A stretch of DNA of 64,000 nucleotides from Acidimicrobiia bacterium (GCA_022826045.1 JAJDVQ010000055.1:1-64000), one strand, 5' to 3'. Shown: positions 40,552-51,570, numbered from the stretch's first letter. Notes: generated by a model from the sequence alone, not told the origin. Program-made: numbers and translations.

Positions 40552-41664
40552 TCAGCGAGGACCAGCGTCGATGAGGTGGGCAGTGCCTGTGCCGGGGCGG
40601 ATCTCGCCGATCACCCAGGCCTCGTGACCTGCGCCGCGCGCAGTCGCAACCGCCGCGTCGGCCTCCGGCGGGGGCACCGCAACCACCATGCCGATGCCGA
40701 GGTTGAAGACGCGTTCGATCTCTTCAGGCGCGACTGGGCCAGCATCCGCGATGCGGTCGAAGATCCTGGGCACCGGCCAGGAGCCGCGTTGCAGCACCGC
40801 ATCAACGCTGGGGCCAAGCATGCGGGCCACATTCGCAACCAGTCCCCCGCCCGTGATGTGCGCTGCGCCCACGGCACCGCATTCATCGAAGAGCGCGAGC
40901 ACCGCAGGGGCGTAGATGACCGACGGTCGCAGCATCTCGTCACCCAACGAGTGATCGGCACCCGGCCAGGCCGACGAGCCAAGCACGGCCGGATCGGGCG
41001 TCTCACCGAGCAGGACACGACGGGCCAAGCTGTAGCCGTTGCATCGAAGCCCGCCCGACGCCAGCCCCACGAGCGTCGCAGCGCCGGTGGTGGTGGGGCC
41101 TCGCAGCCGCGCGCGTTCGGCCACCCCGACGGCGAAGCCGGCGATGTCGTAGTCGCCGGGAGCGAGCGCATCGGGGTGCTCGGCCAGCTCGCCTCCGACC
41201 AGCGCGCAGCCGGCGCTGCGGCAGCCTGCAGCCAGACCTGTCACGATCGCCTCGACGACGTCAGGGTCGAGGCGTCCTGCGGTGATCTGATCGTGGAACA
41301 GCAGCGGCTGTGCGCCGAGCGTGACGATGTCGTCGACGCACATGGCCACCACGTCGATCCCGATTGTGTCCCACCGGCCGAGCGCCGCGGCAATGAGGGG
41401 CTTCGTGCCCGCGCCGTCATTCGCGCTCACCAGCACTGGGTCGATGAAGCCCTCCGGCAGCGCTGTGACCGCTCCGAACGCTCCGATGTCGCTCAGCACC
41501 TCAGGCCGGTACGTGCTGCGGGCATGAGGCGCCAGGCGCCGCACTGCTTCGTCGCCCGCGTCGATGCTCACTCCCGCCGCTTCGTACGTCAACGGCGCGC
41601 AGTCGCCGACCTCGGGGCCGCTGGCGGGTGAATCCGCAGATTCGGGCGTCATCGGCTCGGGCAT
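40552..41664 (-). CDS. purM: phosphoribosylformylglycinamidine cyclo-ligase
   Basis: 370 residues: AIR synthetase, which closes the imidazole ring using ATP in step five of purine synthesis. Landmarks: LTYEAAGVSIDAGDEAVRRLAP, VLVSANDGAGTKPLIA (the GT-K active-site loop, usually STDGVGTK), TIGIDVVAMCVDDIVTLGAQPLLFHDQI in outline, ALVGGELAEHPD and HITGGGLVANVARML. The N-terminal 22 residues are extra. It follows purF by 27 bases in a purL-purF-purM run. Confidence 0.95.
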   Translation of the reverse strand: MPEPMTPESADSPASGPEVGDCAPLTYEAAGVSIDAGDEAVRRLAPHARSTYRPEVLSDIGAFGAVTALPEGFIDPVLVSANDGAGTKPLIAAALGRWDTIGIDVVAMCVDDIVTLGAQPLLFHDQITAGRLDPDVVEAIVTGLAAGCRSAGCALVGGELAEHPDALAPGDYDIAGFAVGVAERARLRGPTTTGAATLVGLASGGLRCNGYSLARRVLLGETPDPAVLGSSAWPGADHSLGDEMLRPSVIYAPAVLALFDECGAVGAAHITGGGLVANVARMLGPSVDAVLQRGSWPVPRIFDRIADAGPVAPEEIERVFNLGIGMVVAVPPPEADAAVATARGAGHEAWVIGEIRPGTGTAHLIDAGPR

Positions 41665-41691
41665 CGTCGGGCAGCGATGGTCAACGCAGCG

Positions 41692-43380
41692 TCACCCTGC
41701 CACGGGTTCGGCGACAGCGGCCGGCTGCACGCTGCCCGTCGCGATCAGTGAGCGATTCGGCTCGTCGGCGACGCTGCCGAAGACCTCGGCGCGTGCCCCC
41801 GCTCCGATCTCCACCGGATACTCGCCGGTCAGGCACGCATGACAGAACCCGCCGCCGGGCACGCCAGTGGCTTCGACGAGCTGATCGAGGCTCAGGTAGG
41901 CCAGCGAGTCGACTCCCAGGTACGCCTCGATCTCGACCAGGTCACGATTCGCAGCCAGCAACTCGTCCGAAGTGCCGGTGTCCATGCCGTAGAAGCACGG
42001 CCAGCGGTACGGGGGCGAGGAGATGCGCAGGTGCACCTCCGCCGCGCCGGCGCCGCGCAGCATGTCCACAATCGACCGGGTGGTGGTGCCACGCACAATC
42101 GAATCGTCGACCACCACGAGCCTGCGACCGTCGATGTTGGAGCTGATCGGGTTCAGCTTGGTCCGCACACCCAAGGATCGGACGTGCTGGTTCGGAGCGA
42201 TGAACGTGCGACCGATGTAGCGGTTCTTGACAAGGCCGTCGCCGTAGGCGATGCCGCTGGCGCGTGCGTAGCCCTGCGCTGCAGGAATGCCCGATTCGGG
42301 AACGGGCATCACCAAGTCGGCATCGACCGGCGCATTGGTGGCCAGATGAGCGCCCATGCGCTGGCGGGCTGCATGCACGTTCTGGCCGGCCAGCGCGGTG
42401 TCGGGGCGCGAGAAATACACGAACTCGAAGATGCACAGATGCGGTGGCACCCCGTGACCGGTTTCCGGCCGGGCCGCGAACGGCCACAGCGAGCGGCACC
42501 CGGTTGCGTCGACGATGATCATCTCGCCCGGCTGGATCTCGCGCTCGAACGTCGCGCCCACCACCTCCAGCGCAGGGTTCTCCGACGCCAGCACCCAGCC
42601 GCCGCTGGACTGGGCGACGCTGGGCTGATGGCCGCCGGGCTGATCGATGCCGGGCAGGCCGGTGCTGGGTTGGCTGCGCTTGGGCCCCTCGGCCGCGTGC
42701 TCGTCGGCATCGAGTCGACCCAGGCACAACGGCCAGATGCCGTGCGGATCGCGAACGCCGATCAGGCGGTCGCGGTCGGCGACCACGAACGTGAAACCGC
42801 CGCGCAGGCTGGGCAGAACCTCGAGCAGCCCCTCGGTGACCGCTTCGCGTGGACGGGTGCGGGTGATCTGCGGTGTGGCGGTGATGCGCTGGGCAACCAG
42901 TTCGGCGACCAAGTCGCTGTCGCTGGTGACGGTGCCGTCGAGCATGCCCGAGGCCGCCGCGAGCTCGGCCGTGTTGGTGAGGTTCCCGTTGTGCCCGAGT
43001 GCGAATTCGGTGCCGTCGAGTCCCCGGTAGAACGGCTGCGCCGCACGCCAGGAGCTCGATCCGGTGGTGGAGTATCTGGTGTGCCCGATGGCCAGATCAC
43101 CTTCGAGCCCTGCGAGCACGCGGTCGTCGAATGCGCTGGCCACCAAGCCCATGTCTTTCACGACCGTGATGTGGGTGCCGTCGGATACTGCGATGCCGGC
43201 TGATTCCTGACCGCGGTGCTGCAGGGCATACAACCCCAGATAGCTCAGGTGAGCGACGGGGCCGCCCGGCTGATACACGCCGAAAACGCCGCAGGCTTCG
43301 CGCGGCTTGACCAGATCCACGCCCGCCTCCGGCTCGCTCGCCCCGTCGAGGTGCGCTCCCCTCTCCGGCGTGACGCTCAT
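41692..43380 (-). CDS. purF: amidophosphoribosyltransferase
   Basis: 562 residues. Commits PRPP to purine synthesis. A propeptide of about 28 residues precedes the catalytic Cys ([10 protein letters not shown]). The glutaminase domain has [11 protein letters not shown] and GHTRYSTTG. The phosphoribosyltransferase part has the PRPP loop [21 protein letters not shown]. The iron-sulphur ligands of the B. subtilis type are present ([33 protein letters not shown]). Oddities: an insertion of about 36 residues ([19 protein letters not shown] region) in the glutaminase domain, and GIWPL in place of the usual G(V/F)RPL. Overlaps purL by ATGA. Confidence 0.95.
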   Translation of the reverse strand: MSVTPERGAHLDGASEPEAGVDLVKPREACGVFGVYQPGGPVAHLSYLGLYALQHRGQESAGIAVSDGTHITVVKDMGLVASAFDDRVLAGLEGDLAIGHTRYSTTGSSSWRAAQPFYRGLDGTEFALGHNGNLTNTAELAAASGMLDGTVTSDSDLVAELVAQRITATPQITRTRPREAVTEGLLEVLPSLRGGFTFVVADRDRLIGVRDPHGIWPLCLGRLDADEHAAEGPKRSQPSTGLPGIDQPGGHQPSVAQSSGGWVLASENPALEVVGATFEREIQPGEMIIVDATGCRSLWPFAARPETGHGVPPHLCIFEFVYFSRPDTALAGQNVHAARQRMGAHLATNAPVDADLVMPVPESGIPAAQGYARASGIAYGDGLVKNRYIGRTFIAPNQHVRSLGVRTKLNPISSNIDGRRLVVVDDSIVRGTTTRSIVDMLRGAGAAEVHLRISSPPYRWPCFYGMDTGTSDELLAANRDLVEIEAYLGVDSLAYLSLDQLVEATGVPGGGFCHACLTGEYPVEIGAGARAEVFGSVADEPNRSLIATGSVQPAAVAEPVAG

Positions 43381-45740
43381 GCCGCCGCTCCTTCGACGGG
43401 TTGTGAGAACACCTCGGGCAACGCACCGCTCCACCGGGCACGTGTGTCGTCGAGCGCGAGGTCGATGTCGAGACTGGGTTCGGCGATACGGCCGATCTGC
43501 ACTCTCGACCCGCCGAACGACCCCAGCGGGCGGCAGGCAACGGCCGCTGATGCGGCTGCGCTCACCAGGCGCTCGACGTTGCCCGGCTCGACGGCTGCCA
43601 GGACGCGGCCCGGCGGCTCGGCGAAGAGCGCTCGTGCCGCCGGCGCCGGGCTTCCCAGCGACGGCACTCTCGCCCGCACGCCCGCACCGCCGTGGCAGCA
43701 CATCTCCGCGATGGCGACGGCGATGCCGCCGTCGGAGACATCGTGCGCGCACTGCACGAGGCCATCCCGCACGGCTGCAGCCACGAATCGGGCGGTTGCG
43801 ACGCTGCCTGCCAGATCGAGCTCGGGCAGCGCTCCGTCACGGCAGCCACGACGTTCCCACGCCCACCGGCTGCCGCCCAGCGCCACCTGGCGAGCCGGTC
43901 CGTCAGCCACGCTCGCCGTTTGCTCGGCGGCTGCATCGAGTGCAGCATCTCCGTCGTGCGCGGCCGGGCCGGGCGGGGCCAGCAGCATGAGCGCTGTGCC
44001 CGGCGGCAGCTCGTCAGCGATCGGCCGACGGACAAGGTCGGGATGCACGCCGAGCAGGCACACCACCGGTGTCGGGCTGATATCGGTGCCGTTGGTCTCG
44101 TTGTAGAGGCTGACGTTGCCGCCGACGACGGGCACGCCGAGTGCGTCACAGGCTTCAGCCATGCCGTCGATGGCCTCGGAAAGCTGCCACATGACCTCGG
44201 GATGGGTCGGATTGCCGAAGTTGAGGCAGTTGACGAGTGCGAGGGGGTCGGCGCCCACACAGGCGAGGTTCAGCGCCGCCTCGATCACCACCATGGCGGT
44301 GCCGCCGCGGGGATCGGCATCGCACCAGCGGTGGTTGCCGTCCACCGACACGGCGAGGCCGCGACCGGTCGGGGCACCGTTGCGGGGGTCTCGCAGTCGC
44401 AGCAGCGTGGCGTCGCGGCCCGGGCCGACCACCGTGTTCAGGAACAGCTGGTGGTCGTACTGGCGGTACACCCAGCTCGGATCGGCGAGCATCGCCAGCA
44501 GGTCCGCAGCACAGTCGCTGGAGCTGCCCGCGGCGGGATCGGCCGCCGGGTCGACGCTGCGCCGGAGGGCCAGATCCGCCGGCGGCCGCATCGGCCGGTC
44601 GTACGACGGCGCATCGTCGTGCAGCGTGCTCGCAGGCACTTCGGCCAAGACCGCGCCGTCCGCCCCGTCGCGCACGCGCAGCATGCCGTCGCCGGTCACG
44701 CGCCCGACCACCGTCGCGCTCACCTCCCAACGGGAACAGATCTCGAGCACCCGATCGACGTTGGCCGGCGAGACAATCGCCAGCATGCGCTCCTGAGACT
44801 CCGATGTCATGATCTCGAACGGTTCCATGCCGTGCTGGCGCAGCGGCACGACGCTGACATCCACCTCCATGCCGGTGCCGCCACGCGAGGCCGTCTCGCT
44901 TGCAGCACACGTCAAGCCCGCGCCGCCGAGGTCCTGGATGCCGCTGACGAGCCCGGCCTCCAGCAGCTCCAGGCATGCCTCGATGAGACGCTTTTCCTCG
45001 AAGGGATCGCCGACCTGAACGCTCGGGCGCTTCGTCGAATCGTCGACGGCCTCGTCGAATCCCGCCGACGCCAGCACGCTGACGCCGCCGATGCCGTCGC
45101 GGCCGGTGCTCGCGCCCATGAGCACGGCCGCGCTGCCCACCTCGGTGGCGCGGCCGAGCACCAGACGCTCGGTCGGCATGATCCCGAGCGCAGCCACATT
45201 CACCAGCGGGTTGTCTCGGTACGTCTCGCACGACACGAATTCGCCGGCAACAGTCGGAACACCGACGCTGTTGCCATACCCCGAGATACCGCTGACGATG
45301 CCCTCGGCAATCCAGTTGCTGCGCGGCTCGTCCAACGGCCCCACGCGCAGAGGATCCGCGAGGGCAATGGGTCGCGCGCCCATGGTGAAGATGTCGCGCA
45401 GGATGCCGCCGACTCCGGTCGCCGCACCCTGATATGGCTCGATAGCCGAGGGATGGTTGTGGCTCTCGATGCGTACAGCAACGGCAATGCCGTCGCCGAC
45501 GTCGACGACACCGGCATTCTCGCCTGGTCCGACGAGCACCCACGGGGCTTCGGTCGGCAATCGGGCGAGATGGCGGCGCGACGACTTGTACGAGCAATGC
45601 TCGGACCACATCACCGCATACATCGCGAGTTCGAGATGGTTCGGTTCACGCTCCAAGAGCTCGCAAATGCGCTCGTATTCGGCATCAGTCAGGCCGAGTG
45701 CCGCATGAATGCTGCTCGAATCGGAAACTACTGCAGTCAC
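43377..45740 (-). CDS. purL: phosphoribosylformylglycinamidine synthase, large subunit (short type)
   Basis: 787 residues, the size of the short PurL that works with PurS and PurQ. It uses ammonia from PurQ to convert FGAR to FGAM. Motifs: [15 protein letters not shown] (the His-rich start), [37 protein letters not shown] in outline, [16 protein letters not shown], and [16 protein letters not shown]. It starts 50 bases from the divergent small gene at 45791 and is followed by overlapping purF. Confidence 0.96.
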   Translation of the reverse strand: MTAVVSDSSSIHAALGLTDAEYERICELLEREPNHLELAMYAVMWSEHCSYKSSRRHLARLPTEAPWVLVGPGENAGVVDVGDGIAVAVRIESHNHPSAIEPYQGAATGVGGILRDIFTMGARPIALADPLRVGPLDEPRSNWIAEGIVSGISGYGNSVGVPTVAGEFVSCETYRDNPLVNVAALGIMPTERLVLGRATEVGSAAVLMGASTGRDGIGGVSVLASAGFDEAVDDSTKRPSVQVGDPFEEKRLIEACLELLEAGLVSGIQDLGGAGLTCAASETASRGGTGMEVDVSVVPLRQHGMEPFEIMTSESQERMLAIVSPANVDRVLEICSRWEVSATVVGRVTGDGMLRVRDGADGAVLAEVPASTLHDDAPSYDRPMRPPADLALRRSVDPAADPAAGSSSDCAADLLAMLADPSWVYRQYDHQLFLNTVVGPGRDATLLRLRDPRNGAPTGRGLAVSVDGNHRWCDADPRGGTAMVVIEAALNLACVGADPLALVNCLNFGNPTHPEVMWQLSEAIDGMAEACDALGVPVVGGNVSLYNETNGTDISPTPVVCLLGVHPDLVRRPIADELPPGTALMLLAPPGPAAHDGDAALDAAAEQTASVADGPARQVALGGSRWAWERRGCRDGALPELDLAGSVATARFVAAAVRDGLVQCAHDVSDGGIAVAIAEMCCHGGAGVRARVPSLGSPAPAARALFAEPPGRVLAAVEPGNVERLVSAAASAAVACRPLGSFGGSRVQIGRIAEPSLDIDLALDDTRARWSGALPEVFSQPVEGAAA

Positions 45741-45790
45741 ATCAACCCGAGTTCATTGGATATCGGAAAGCGTCGTGCTATACAGACGTC

Positions 45791-46192
45791 ATGAGCGAAC
45801 GAACAATGTCCGACGAACACAAAGCGGCGATAGCCGCGGGCCGCATCGAGGCCACGGCAGTGCGGGATTATCTCGAGGCCCTCGAAACCAATCGCCCCAA
45901 GCCGGGTCGCCGTCCGAGTGCTGAGTCTCTGACGTCCAAGCGGGACGCTATCGACGCCGAGATCGGCGAGGCGAAGCCGATCAAGCGCTTGCTCCTGATG
46001 CAGGAACGTCGCGACATCGAAGCCGCGATCGAGGAACTGCAGGTCGAACCCGACATGGCCTCTGTCGAAGAGGGCTTTGTCGCCCACGCCGCCAACTACG
46101 GCCAGCGCAAGGGAATCCAGTACGCCACATGGCGAGAATTCGGCGTTCCGGCCGACATGCTGGCCCGTGCGGGCATCACACGGGGCGGCTGA
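45791..46192 (+). CDS. conserved actinobacterial protein of unknown function
   Basis: 133 residues from ATG 45791. It starts MSERTMSDEHKAAIAAGRIE and continues AVRDYLEALETNRPKPGRRPS, a helical acidic-basic central part (IKRLLLMQERRDIEAAIEEL), and a C-terminal motif ANYGQRKGIQYATWREFGVPADML. I know this pattern from uncharacterised actinobacterial proteins with the same ends; no function can be given. The RKGIxYxxWRExGV tail is similar to small DNA-binding or nucleoid-like domains, a guess. It sits on the opposite strand between purQ and purL. Confidence 0.75.
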   Translation: MSERTMSDEHKAAIAAGRIEATAVRDYLEALETNRPKPGRRPSAESLTSKRDAIDAEIGEAKPIKRLLLMQERRDIEAAIEELQVEPDMASVEEGFVAHAANYGQRKGIQYATWREFGVPADMLARAGITRGG

Positions 46193-46252
46193 CACCTCAG
46201 ATCTCCCGGCTCTCGGCCGGCGAAACCCGAGCCATCGCAGCCCTGCGCACCT

Positions 46253-46963
46253 TCATGCCGCGTAGTGGCCGACGGCTTGGCGGGTGCTGGCTGCTGCGTA
46301 GAGCAGTGCTTCGAGCAACTTGCGTCCGTCAGCAGAACCCAGCAGATCAGTCGTAGCCCGTTCCGGATGGGGCATCAGACCCACCACATTGCCGGCTCCG
46401 TTGCAGATGCCGGCGATGTCGTCCACTGATCCATTCGGGTTGGCGACATAGCGCATCACGACTTGGCCGTTCTCGCGCAAACGTTGCAAGGTCCCGCGGT
46501 CACACACATAGTTCCCTTCGAAGTGATTGATGGGAATGCTCAGTTCATCCGATGGCGACAGACCATGTCCCAAGACATGACTCACCGACACCATGATCAA
46601 CCGCTGCGGCTGGCAACGGAACGCGAGCCCGGCGTTGGGTCGCAATGCTCCCGGCAGCAGGCCCGCCTCGGTCAGTACTTGGAATCCATTGCAAATGCCG
46701 ACCACGGGACCTCCGGCACCTGCGAATGACGCCACCGCGTCCATGATCGGCGAGAAGCGGGCGATCGCGCCGGTACGCAGGTAGTCGCCATGCGCGAACC
46801 CGCCCGGAATGACGACGGCATCCACACCGCTCAACGAGGTCTCGTCGCTGCGCAGCAGCGCTGTCCGCGCCCCGAGGTCGGCCAGAGCATCGATCGTGTC
46901 GAGATCGCAGTTCGTGCCGGGGAACTGGACGACGCCGACTGTCACACTCAATGGCACACTCAT
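46253..46963 (-). CDS. purQ: phosphoribosylformylglycinamidine synthase, glutaminase subunit
   Basis: 236 residues, class I glutamine amidotransferase supplying ammonia to PurL. It starts at ATG 46963, which overlaps the stop of purS (ATGA). Motifs: VGVVQFPGTNCDLDTIDAL, GGFAHGDYLRTGAIARFSP, the nucleophile elbow GICNGFQVLTEAGLLPGAL with the catalytic Cys, and the His-Glu pair in GLMPHPERAT. All catalytic residues are present. Confidence 0.96.
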   Translation of the reverse strand: MSVPLSVTVGVVQFPGTNCDLDTIDALADLGARTALLRSDETSLSGVDAVVIPGGFAHGDYLRTGAIARFSPIMDAVASFAGAGGPVVGICNGFQVLTEAGLLPGALRPNAGLAFRCQPQRLIMVSVSHVLGHGLSPSDELSIPINHFEGNYVCDRGTLQRLRENGQVVMRYVANPNGSVDDIAGICNGAGNVVGLMPHPERATTDLLGSADGRKLLEALLYAAASTRQAVGHYAA

Positions 46964-47232
46964 CGGCTGTGATCCTGCGCCGCGGCACGCAGCTCGATGC
47001 GAGCGTCCTCGATCACCGGGTTCGCCAGCAGGCGGTCGCACATCTGCTCAGTCACCGAACAGGCTTCGGACACGTCGGCTGCGGTGACCTCCATGCGGAT
47101 GGCCTTGCCGACCCTGACGCCGCTCACGCCTGCAAATCCGAGCGCTGCGAGGGCTCGCTCGATCGTGGCGCCGGCCGGATCAGCAATCTCGGCTCGTGGC
47201 GAGACTTCCACCAGCACATCCCAGCGGTTCAT
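46960..47232 (-). CDS. purS: phosphoribosylformylglycinamidine synthase subunit PurS
   Basis: 90 residues, the small bridging subunit that couples PurQ and PurL. DVLVEVSPRAEIADPAGATIERALAALGF and VRVGKAIRMEV are the typical ferredoxin-like fold halves; the C-terminus reads MCDRLLANPVIEDARIEL. It overlaps both neighbours by four bases (purC upstream, purQ downstream), so the trio is translationally coupled. Confidence 0.93.
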   Translation of the reverse strand: MNRWDVLVEVSPRAEIADPAGATIERALAALGFAGVSGVRVGKAIRMEVTAADVSEACSVTEQMCDRLLANPVIEDARIELRAAAQDHSR

Positions 47233-48134
47233 GAAGCGGTGGCTCTCGCCGGCACGCCGGGGTGCGCCAACCAGTCGTCGAACGACTCGCCGGTCAGCGT
47301 TTCGTACGCCTCGATGTAGCGAGCACGGGTGGCGGCAACCACCTCAGCGGTGAGCGGCGGCGGGGGCGGCTCCTTGTTCCAGCCGGTGGCTTCGGTGGCG
47401 TCGCGCACCGGCTGCTTGTCGAGCGACGGCGGCGACGCGCCGGGCCGCCAGTGATCCTTGGGCCAGAAGCGAGACGAGTCGGGTGTGAGCCACTCGTCGG
47501 CGACCACCAGGGTGCTGTCCACATAGCCCAGCTCGAACTTGGTGTCGGCAATGATGATCCCCCGCTCGGACGCATGTGCGGCCGCCGTGCTGTAGGCATC
47601 GACGCACACTCGGCGGGCGGCCGCAGCCGCCTCGGAGCCCACCAGCTCAGCGGCAGCAGCGAACGAGATGTTCACGTCGTGCCCATCGGTTGCCTTGGTG
47701 GACGGCGTGAAGACTGGTTCGGGGAGCTGCTGTGACTCGAGCAGACCGGCCGGCAGCGGCTCGTCGTGCATGGTGCCGCGCTCGCGGTATTCCTTCCATG
47801 CCGAGCCGGTGATGTACCCGCGCACGATGCACTCGATCGGCAGCATCTCGGCCCGGCGAACGAGGAGCGCTCGGCCGGCCCATTCGGGTCGTCGCGCCGC
47901 AGCCGGGAAGTCGGCGGTGTCGGCGGAGACCACATGGGTCGGGGCGATGTCGCCGAGCCATGTCGACCACCACGCCGTCATGGCCGTCAGCACTCGGCCC
48001 TTGTCGGGCACCGGTTCGTTGAACACGACGTCGAAGGCCGAGATGCGGTCGCTGGCCACCATCAACAGGTGCCTGTCGTCGACGCGGTACATCTCGCGTA
48101 CCTTCCCGCGGTGGACTAGCTCAAGCTCGCTCAC
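47229..48134 (-). CDS. purC: SAICAR synthase
   Basis: 301 residues: joins CAIR and aspartate using ATP. Typical motifs are ELVHRGKVREMYRVDDRHLLMVASDRISAFDVVF in outline, PIECIVRGYITGSAWKEYRERGT in outline, FTPSTKATDGHDVNISF and GIIIADTKFELGYVDSTLVVADEWLTPDSSRFW in outline. Length fits the actinobacterial form, with the C-terminal Pro-rich loop PPPPPLTAEVV. Overlaps purS by ATGA. Confidence 0.96.
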   Translation of the reverse strand: MSELELVHRGKVREMYRVDDRHLLMVASDRISAFDVVFNEPVPDKGRVLTAMTAWWSTWLGDIAPTHVVSADTADFPAAARRPEWAGRALLVRRAEMLPIECIVRGYITGSAWKEYRERGTMHDEPLPAGLLESQQLPEPVFTPSTKATDGHDVNISFAAAAELVGSEAAAAARRVCVDAYSTAAAHASERGIIIADTKFELGYVDSTLVVADEWLTPDSSRFWPKDHWRPGASPPSLDKQPVRDATEATGWNKEPPPPPLTAEVVAATRARYIEAYETLTGESFDDWLAHPGVPARATAS

Positions 48135-48215
48135 GTTGCACTCTCTTGTTGTCGTGGCTTGTCATCGTTGATCGCTGGTGACGGCTTGTCGTCGCTGCGC
48201 TGCGCGCCGTTCGGC

Positions 48216-49646
48216 TCACAACACATCGCGCGGCTCGTAGTCGACGGCTGTGCCGTACCGTTCCGCCACCGTGCCCGCAGCGGCCACGAACTCGTCGACC
48301 TGATCCGCAGCACGGCCGCTGAACGAAGCCGGATCTGCAAGTGCTGCTGCGATGTCGTCGGCACTGAGATGCAGCGACGGGTCGGCGGCGATGCGGGCCG
48401 CAAGATCGTTGTGCTCGACGGTGCCCTCGCGCAGCGCGAGCACCGCGGCGGTCGCATGGGCTCCGATGCGCTCGTGCGCCTCCTCACGGCCGGCGCCCGC
48501 CGCCACGGCGGCGGCGAGCAAGCGGGTCGTGGCGAGAAACGGCAGGTATGCGGCCAGTTCGGATTCGACCCGAGCCGGGAAGACCGCGAAACCGTCGAGG
48601 ACGCTGAAGGCCGTCTCCAGCGCTCCGTCGAGCGCGAAGAAGGCGTCAGGGAGCACGACGCGGCGCACCGCCGAGCAGCTCACATCGCCCTCATCCCATT
48701 GGTCGCCTGCGAGCTGCGAGGCCATCGTCAGGTGCCCGCGCAGGATCGTCACGAGGCCGGTGATTCGCTCGCACGAGCGGGTGTTCATCTTGTGCGGCAT
48801 GGCAGACGAACCGACTTGACCGGCAGCGAAGCCTTCGGTGACCAGTTCGTGACCGGCGGCGAGGCGCACGCTGAGCGCCAAGTTGCCGAGCGGCGCCGCG
48901 GCGCCGACCAGCACTGCGACAACGTCGAGATCGAGCGAGCGGGGATAGACCTGTCCGGCCGATCCCAGCACGCGTTCGAAGCCCAGTTCGTCGGCGATGC
49001 GACGCTCCAGACGTTCAGCGGCTGCCCGGTCGCTGCCCAGCAGCTCGAGCATGTCCTGCTGGGTGCCGACCGGCCCGCGGATTCCGCGCAGCGGGTAGCG
49101 CGCTATGAGCTGCTCGATGCGTTCGAGCGACACCAGTGCCTCGGTGCCGATCGATGCCCAGCGCTTGCCGAGCGTGGTCGCCTGTGCAGGCACGTTGTGC
49201 GTGCGGGCGGTCATCACCCGGTCACGATGAACGCTCGCCAACGCGGCGATGCGCACGATGACCGCCGCCATGCGCTCAGTCACCAGCTCTAGGGAGGCTC
49301 GAACCTGGCACTGCTCCACGTTCTCGGTGAGATCACGCGAGGTCATGGCGCGATGGATCTGCTCGTAGCCGGCGAGGGCGCAGAACTCCTCGATACGCGC
49401 CTTCACGTCGTGGCGCGTGATCCTCTCGCGCTCGGTGATGGATGCGAGGTCGACCTCACCGAGCGCCTCGCGGTATGCCTCCAGCGCGCCGTCGGGCACA
49501 TCGACACCCGCGTCTCGCTGGGCCTCGAGCACCGCGATCCACAGCCGACGTTCCAGGATCACCTTGTGACGGGCAGACCACAGCTCGGCCATCTCAGGCG
49601 AGGCATAGCGCGTCGCCAGGACGTTGGGGATGACCTCGGGGCTCAC
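48216..49646 (-). CDS. purB: adenylosuccinate lyase
   Basis: 476 residues from GTG 49646. It splits SAICAR and adenylosuccinate, releasing fumarate. The fumarase-superfamily signature is [17 protein letters not shown]; the catalytic His is in [17 protein letters not shown], and [13 protein letters not shown] is the usual substrate loop. It lies 7 bases after purE. The start is chosen because the longer frame to 49706 would overlap purE. Confidence 0.95.
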   Translation of the reverse strand: MSPEVIPNVLATRYASPEMAELWSARHKVILERRLWIAVLEAQRDAGVDVPDGALEAYREALGEVDLASITERERITRHDVKARIEEFCALAGYEQIHRAMTSRDLTENVEQCQVRASLELVTERMAAVIVRIAALASVHRDRVMTARTHNVPAQATTLGKRWASIGTEALVSLERIEQLIARYPLRGIRGPVGTQQDMLELLGSDRAAAERLERRIADELGFERVLGSAGQVYPRSLDLDVVAVLVGAAAPLGNLALSVRLAAGHELVTEGFAAGQVGSSAMPHKMNTRSCERITGLVTILRGHLTMASQLAGDQWDEGDVSCSAVRRVVLPDAFFALDGALETAFSVLDGFAVFPARVESELAAYLPFLATTRLLAAAVAAGAGREEAHERIGAHATAAVLALREGTVEHNDLAARIAADPSLHLSADDIAAALADPASFSGRAADQVDEFVAAAGTVAERYGTAVDYEPRDVL

Positions 49647-49653
49647 GCCGACC

Positions 49654-50100
49654 TCACCGGGCGCCAGCGGCGCGGAACTCGTCCAGGCGGGCAGCGAGCT
49701 CCGCATCGGTCACCGCCAGCATCTCCACCACGAGCACCGCCGCATTCGCCGAGCCGTTCACCGCGACGGTGGCGACCGGGATGCCCTTTGGCATCTGCAC
49801 CGTCGACAGCAGCGCATCGAGGCCGTCGGCAAGGCCGCCGCTGAGCGGCACGCCGATCACCGGCAGGGCGGTGTGCGCAGCCACCACGCCGGCCAGGTGC
49901 GCCGCCATGCCCGCCCCGCAGATGACCGCGGCAAAGCCGGCGTCGCGTGCTCCGGCAGCGAACGACGCCACGGCTGCAGGTGTGCGGTGAGCGCTCATCA
50001 CCTCAGTCACGTGTTCGACATCGAACCTGTCGAGCATCTCGGCGGCTGGTGCCATCTTCGACGCATCGTTCGGTGAGCCCATCAAGATGGCGACCTTCAT
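49654..50100 (-). CDS. purE: N5-carboxyaminoimidazole ribonucleotide mutase
   Basis: 148 residues, class I PurE (N5-CAIR to CAIR). [23 protein letters not shown] is the phosphate-binding start; [51 protein letters not shown] in outline carries the active-site His and the 40s loop. Because this class needs PurK, a purK gene is expected elsewhere. Start ATG 50100; a longer frame to 50196 is not typical of the family. Confidence 0.95.
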   Translation of the reverse strand: MKVAILMGSPNDASKMAPAAEMLDRFDVEHVTEVMSAHRTPAAVASFAAGARDAGFAAVICGAGMAAHLAGVVAAHTALPVIGVPLSGGLADGLDALLSTVQMPKGIPVATVAVNGSANAAVLVVEMLAVTDAELAARLDEFRAAGAR

Positions 50101-50218
50101 CGATTTGCTCTCCTGACCTGCATCGGCGTGTTGCCCATCGACGTACCGTCTGAGTCTCGCCTCCCGGAGTGGGTGATGGGGCGATGTCCGAGGCACCCGA
50201 CGACGCCCATTGACGCCG

Positions 50219-51490
50219 TCATCGGCTGAGGCTGGCGGCTGCCGCGGCCTCAGCAGCGGCGATGTCGTTGCGGTAGGTCATGCCCGGCCAGCTGAGCTGC
50301 CGCACGGCTTCGTATGCGCGGTCGCGTGCCACCGCCACATCGGGCCCTCGGCCGCAGACATTCAGCACCCGGCCGCCCCCGGTCACCAGCGACTCGGACG
50401 GAACCGTCCGCGCGTCGCCAGCGCCGACGCCTGCGCAGAACACGGTGACGCCTGGCATTTCGCGCGCCCGCTCGAGGCCCGCTATGACATCGCCGGTGCG
50501 CGGCGCCGCTGGGTACCCCTCGGCGGCGCACACGACGCACACCATGGCGTCGTCGAAGACTCGAATCTCGTCGGTCAGCTCGCCGGCTGCGGCCCCTGCG
50601 AACAGCAGCGCCAGATCGTTCTCGACACGCGGCAGCGTGACCTGTGCCTCGGGATCGCCGAAGCGGGCATTGAACTCCAGCAGCCGGGGCCCGTCGGGGG
50701 TCAGCATGAAGCCCGCGTAGAGCACGCCGCGATAGTCGACGCCCCGGCGGATCAACTCAACCAGCGTCGGCTCGAATGCCATCGCGGCCAGTTCGTCGCA
50801 GGCGACCCGGTCGACATCGGCCAGCGGCGAGACGCAGCCCATGCCGCCGGTGTTCGGCCCCGTGTCGCCGTCGCCGATGCGCTTGTGATCGCGCACGGCC
50901 GTGGGCAGCAGCACCGCGCGGCGGCCGTCGCACAGCGCGAACAGCGACACCTCGGGGCCACCCATTCCCTCTTCGATCACGATCCGGCGGCCGGCATCCC
51001 CGAACGCAGTGCCGTCCAGCTTGGCGTCGACATCAGCATGGGCTTCGGCCAGCTCGTCGGTGACCAGCACGCCCTTGCCGGCAGCGAGCCCGCTGGTCTT
51101 GACCACATACGGCGGCGGCAGCGTCTCGAGGTAGGCGTGTGCTGCACGGCGCCCTGCTGGGTCGCTGTCGAACGAGGCGTAGGCGGCGGTGGGCACGCCA
51201 GCGGCGCTGACGACTTCCTTCATCCACGCCTTGGAGCTCTCCAGCGCGGCGCCGTCCGCGCCCGGTCCGAAGACGAGCCGGCCGTCTGCCCGCAGACGAT
51301 CAGCGAGGCCGTCTGCCAGCGGCCCTTCCGGGCCGATCACGAACAGATCGGCAGCGATCTCGGTGGGCGGTGTTGCGACACTGCCCGAAATGCCGGGATT
51401 GCCTGGAGTGACAACGACATCGGCGGTGCGGGCGAGAGCGCTCGCGAACGCGTGCTCGCGCCCGCCTTGGCCGACCACGCAGACCTTCAT
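50219..51490 (-). CDS. purD: phosphoribosylamine--glycine ligase
   Basis: 423 residues, ATP-grasp enzyme making GAR. MKVCVVGQGGREHAFASAL is the Rossmann-like start; PYVVKTSGLAAGKGVLVTDE, IEEGMGGPEVSLFALCDG, DGDTGPNTGGMGCVSP and LEFNARFGDPEAQVTLPRV are the GARS motifs in order. It lies between purA and purE on the same strand with gaps of about 120 bases, so promoters or processing sites may exist there. Confidence 0.96.
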   Translation of the reverse strand: MKVCVVGQGGREHAFASALARTADVVVTPGNPGISGSVATPPTEIAADLFVIGPEGPLADGLADRLRADGRLVFGPGADGAALESSKAWMKEVVSAAGVPTAAYASFDSDPAGRRAAHAYLETLPPPYVVKTSGLAAGKGVLVTDELAEAHADVDAKLDGTAFGDAGRRIVIEEGMGGPEVSLFALCDGRRAVLLPTAVRDHKRIGDGDTGPNTGGMGCVSPLADVDRVACDELAAMAFEPTLVELIRRGVDYRGVLYAGFMLTPDGPRLLEFNARFGDPEAQVTLPRVENDLALLFAGAAAGELTDEIRVFDDAMVCVVCAAEGYPAAPRTGDVIAGLERAREMPGVTVFCAGVGAGDARTVPSESLVTGGGRVLNVCGRGPDVAVARDRAYEAVRQLSWPGMTYRNDIAAAEAAAAASLSR

Positions 51491-51570
51491 CGGCCGCCAA
51501 CCTCATGGACAGGGGGTGTGAACCGAACGTGCATCTCGGTGGGAGTCCTCTCAGGCCGCGCCGAGTCCGA

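Noticed and set aside
43692-45794. Long plus-strand open frame across purL (700 residues)
   Set aside because: Antisense of purL; composition is Arg/His-rich and no domain is visible. High-GC genes often leave such open antisense frames.
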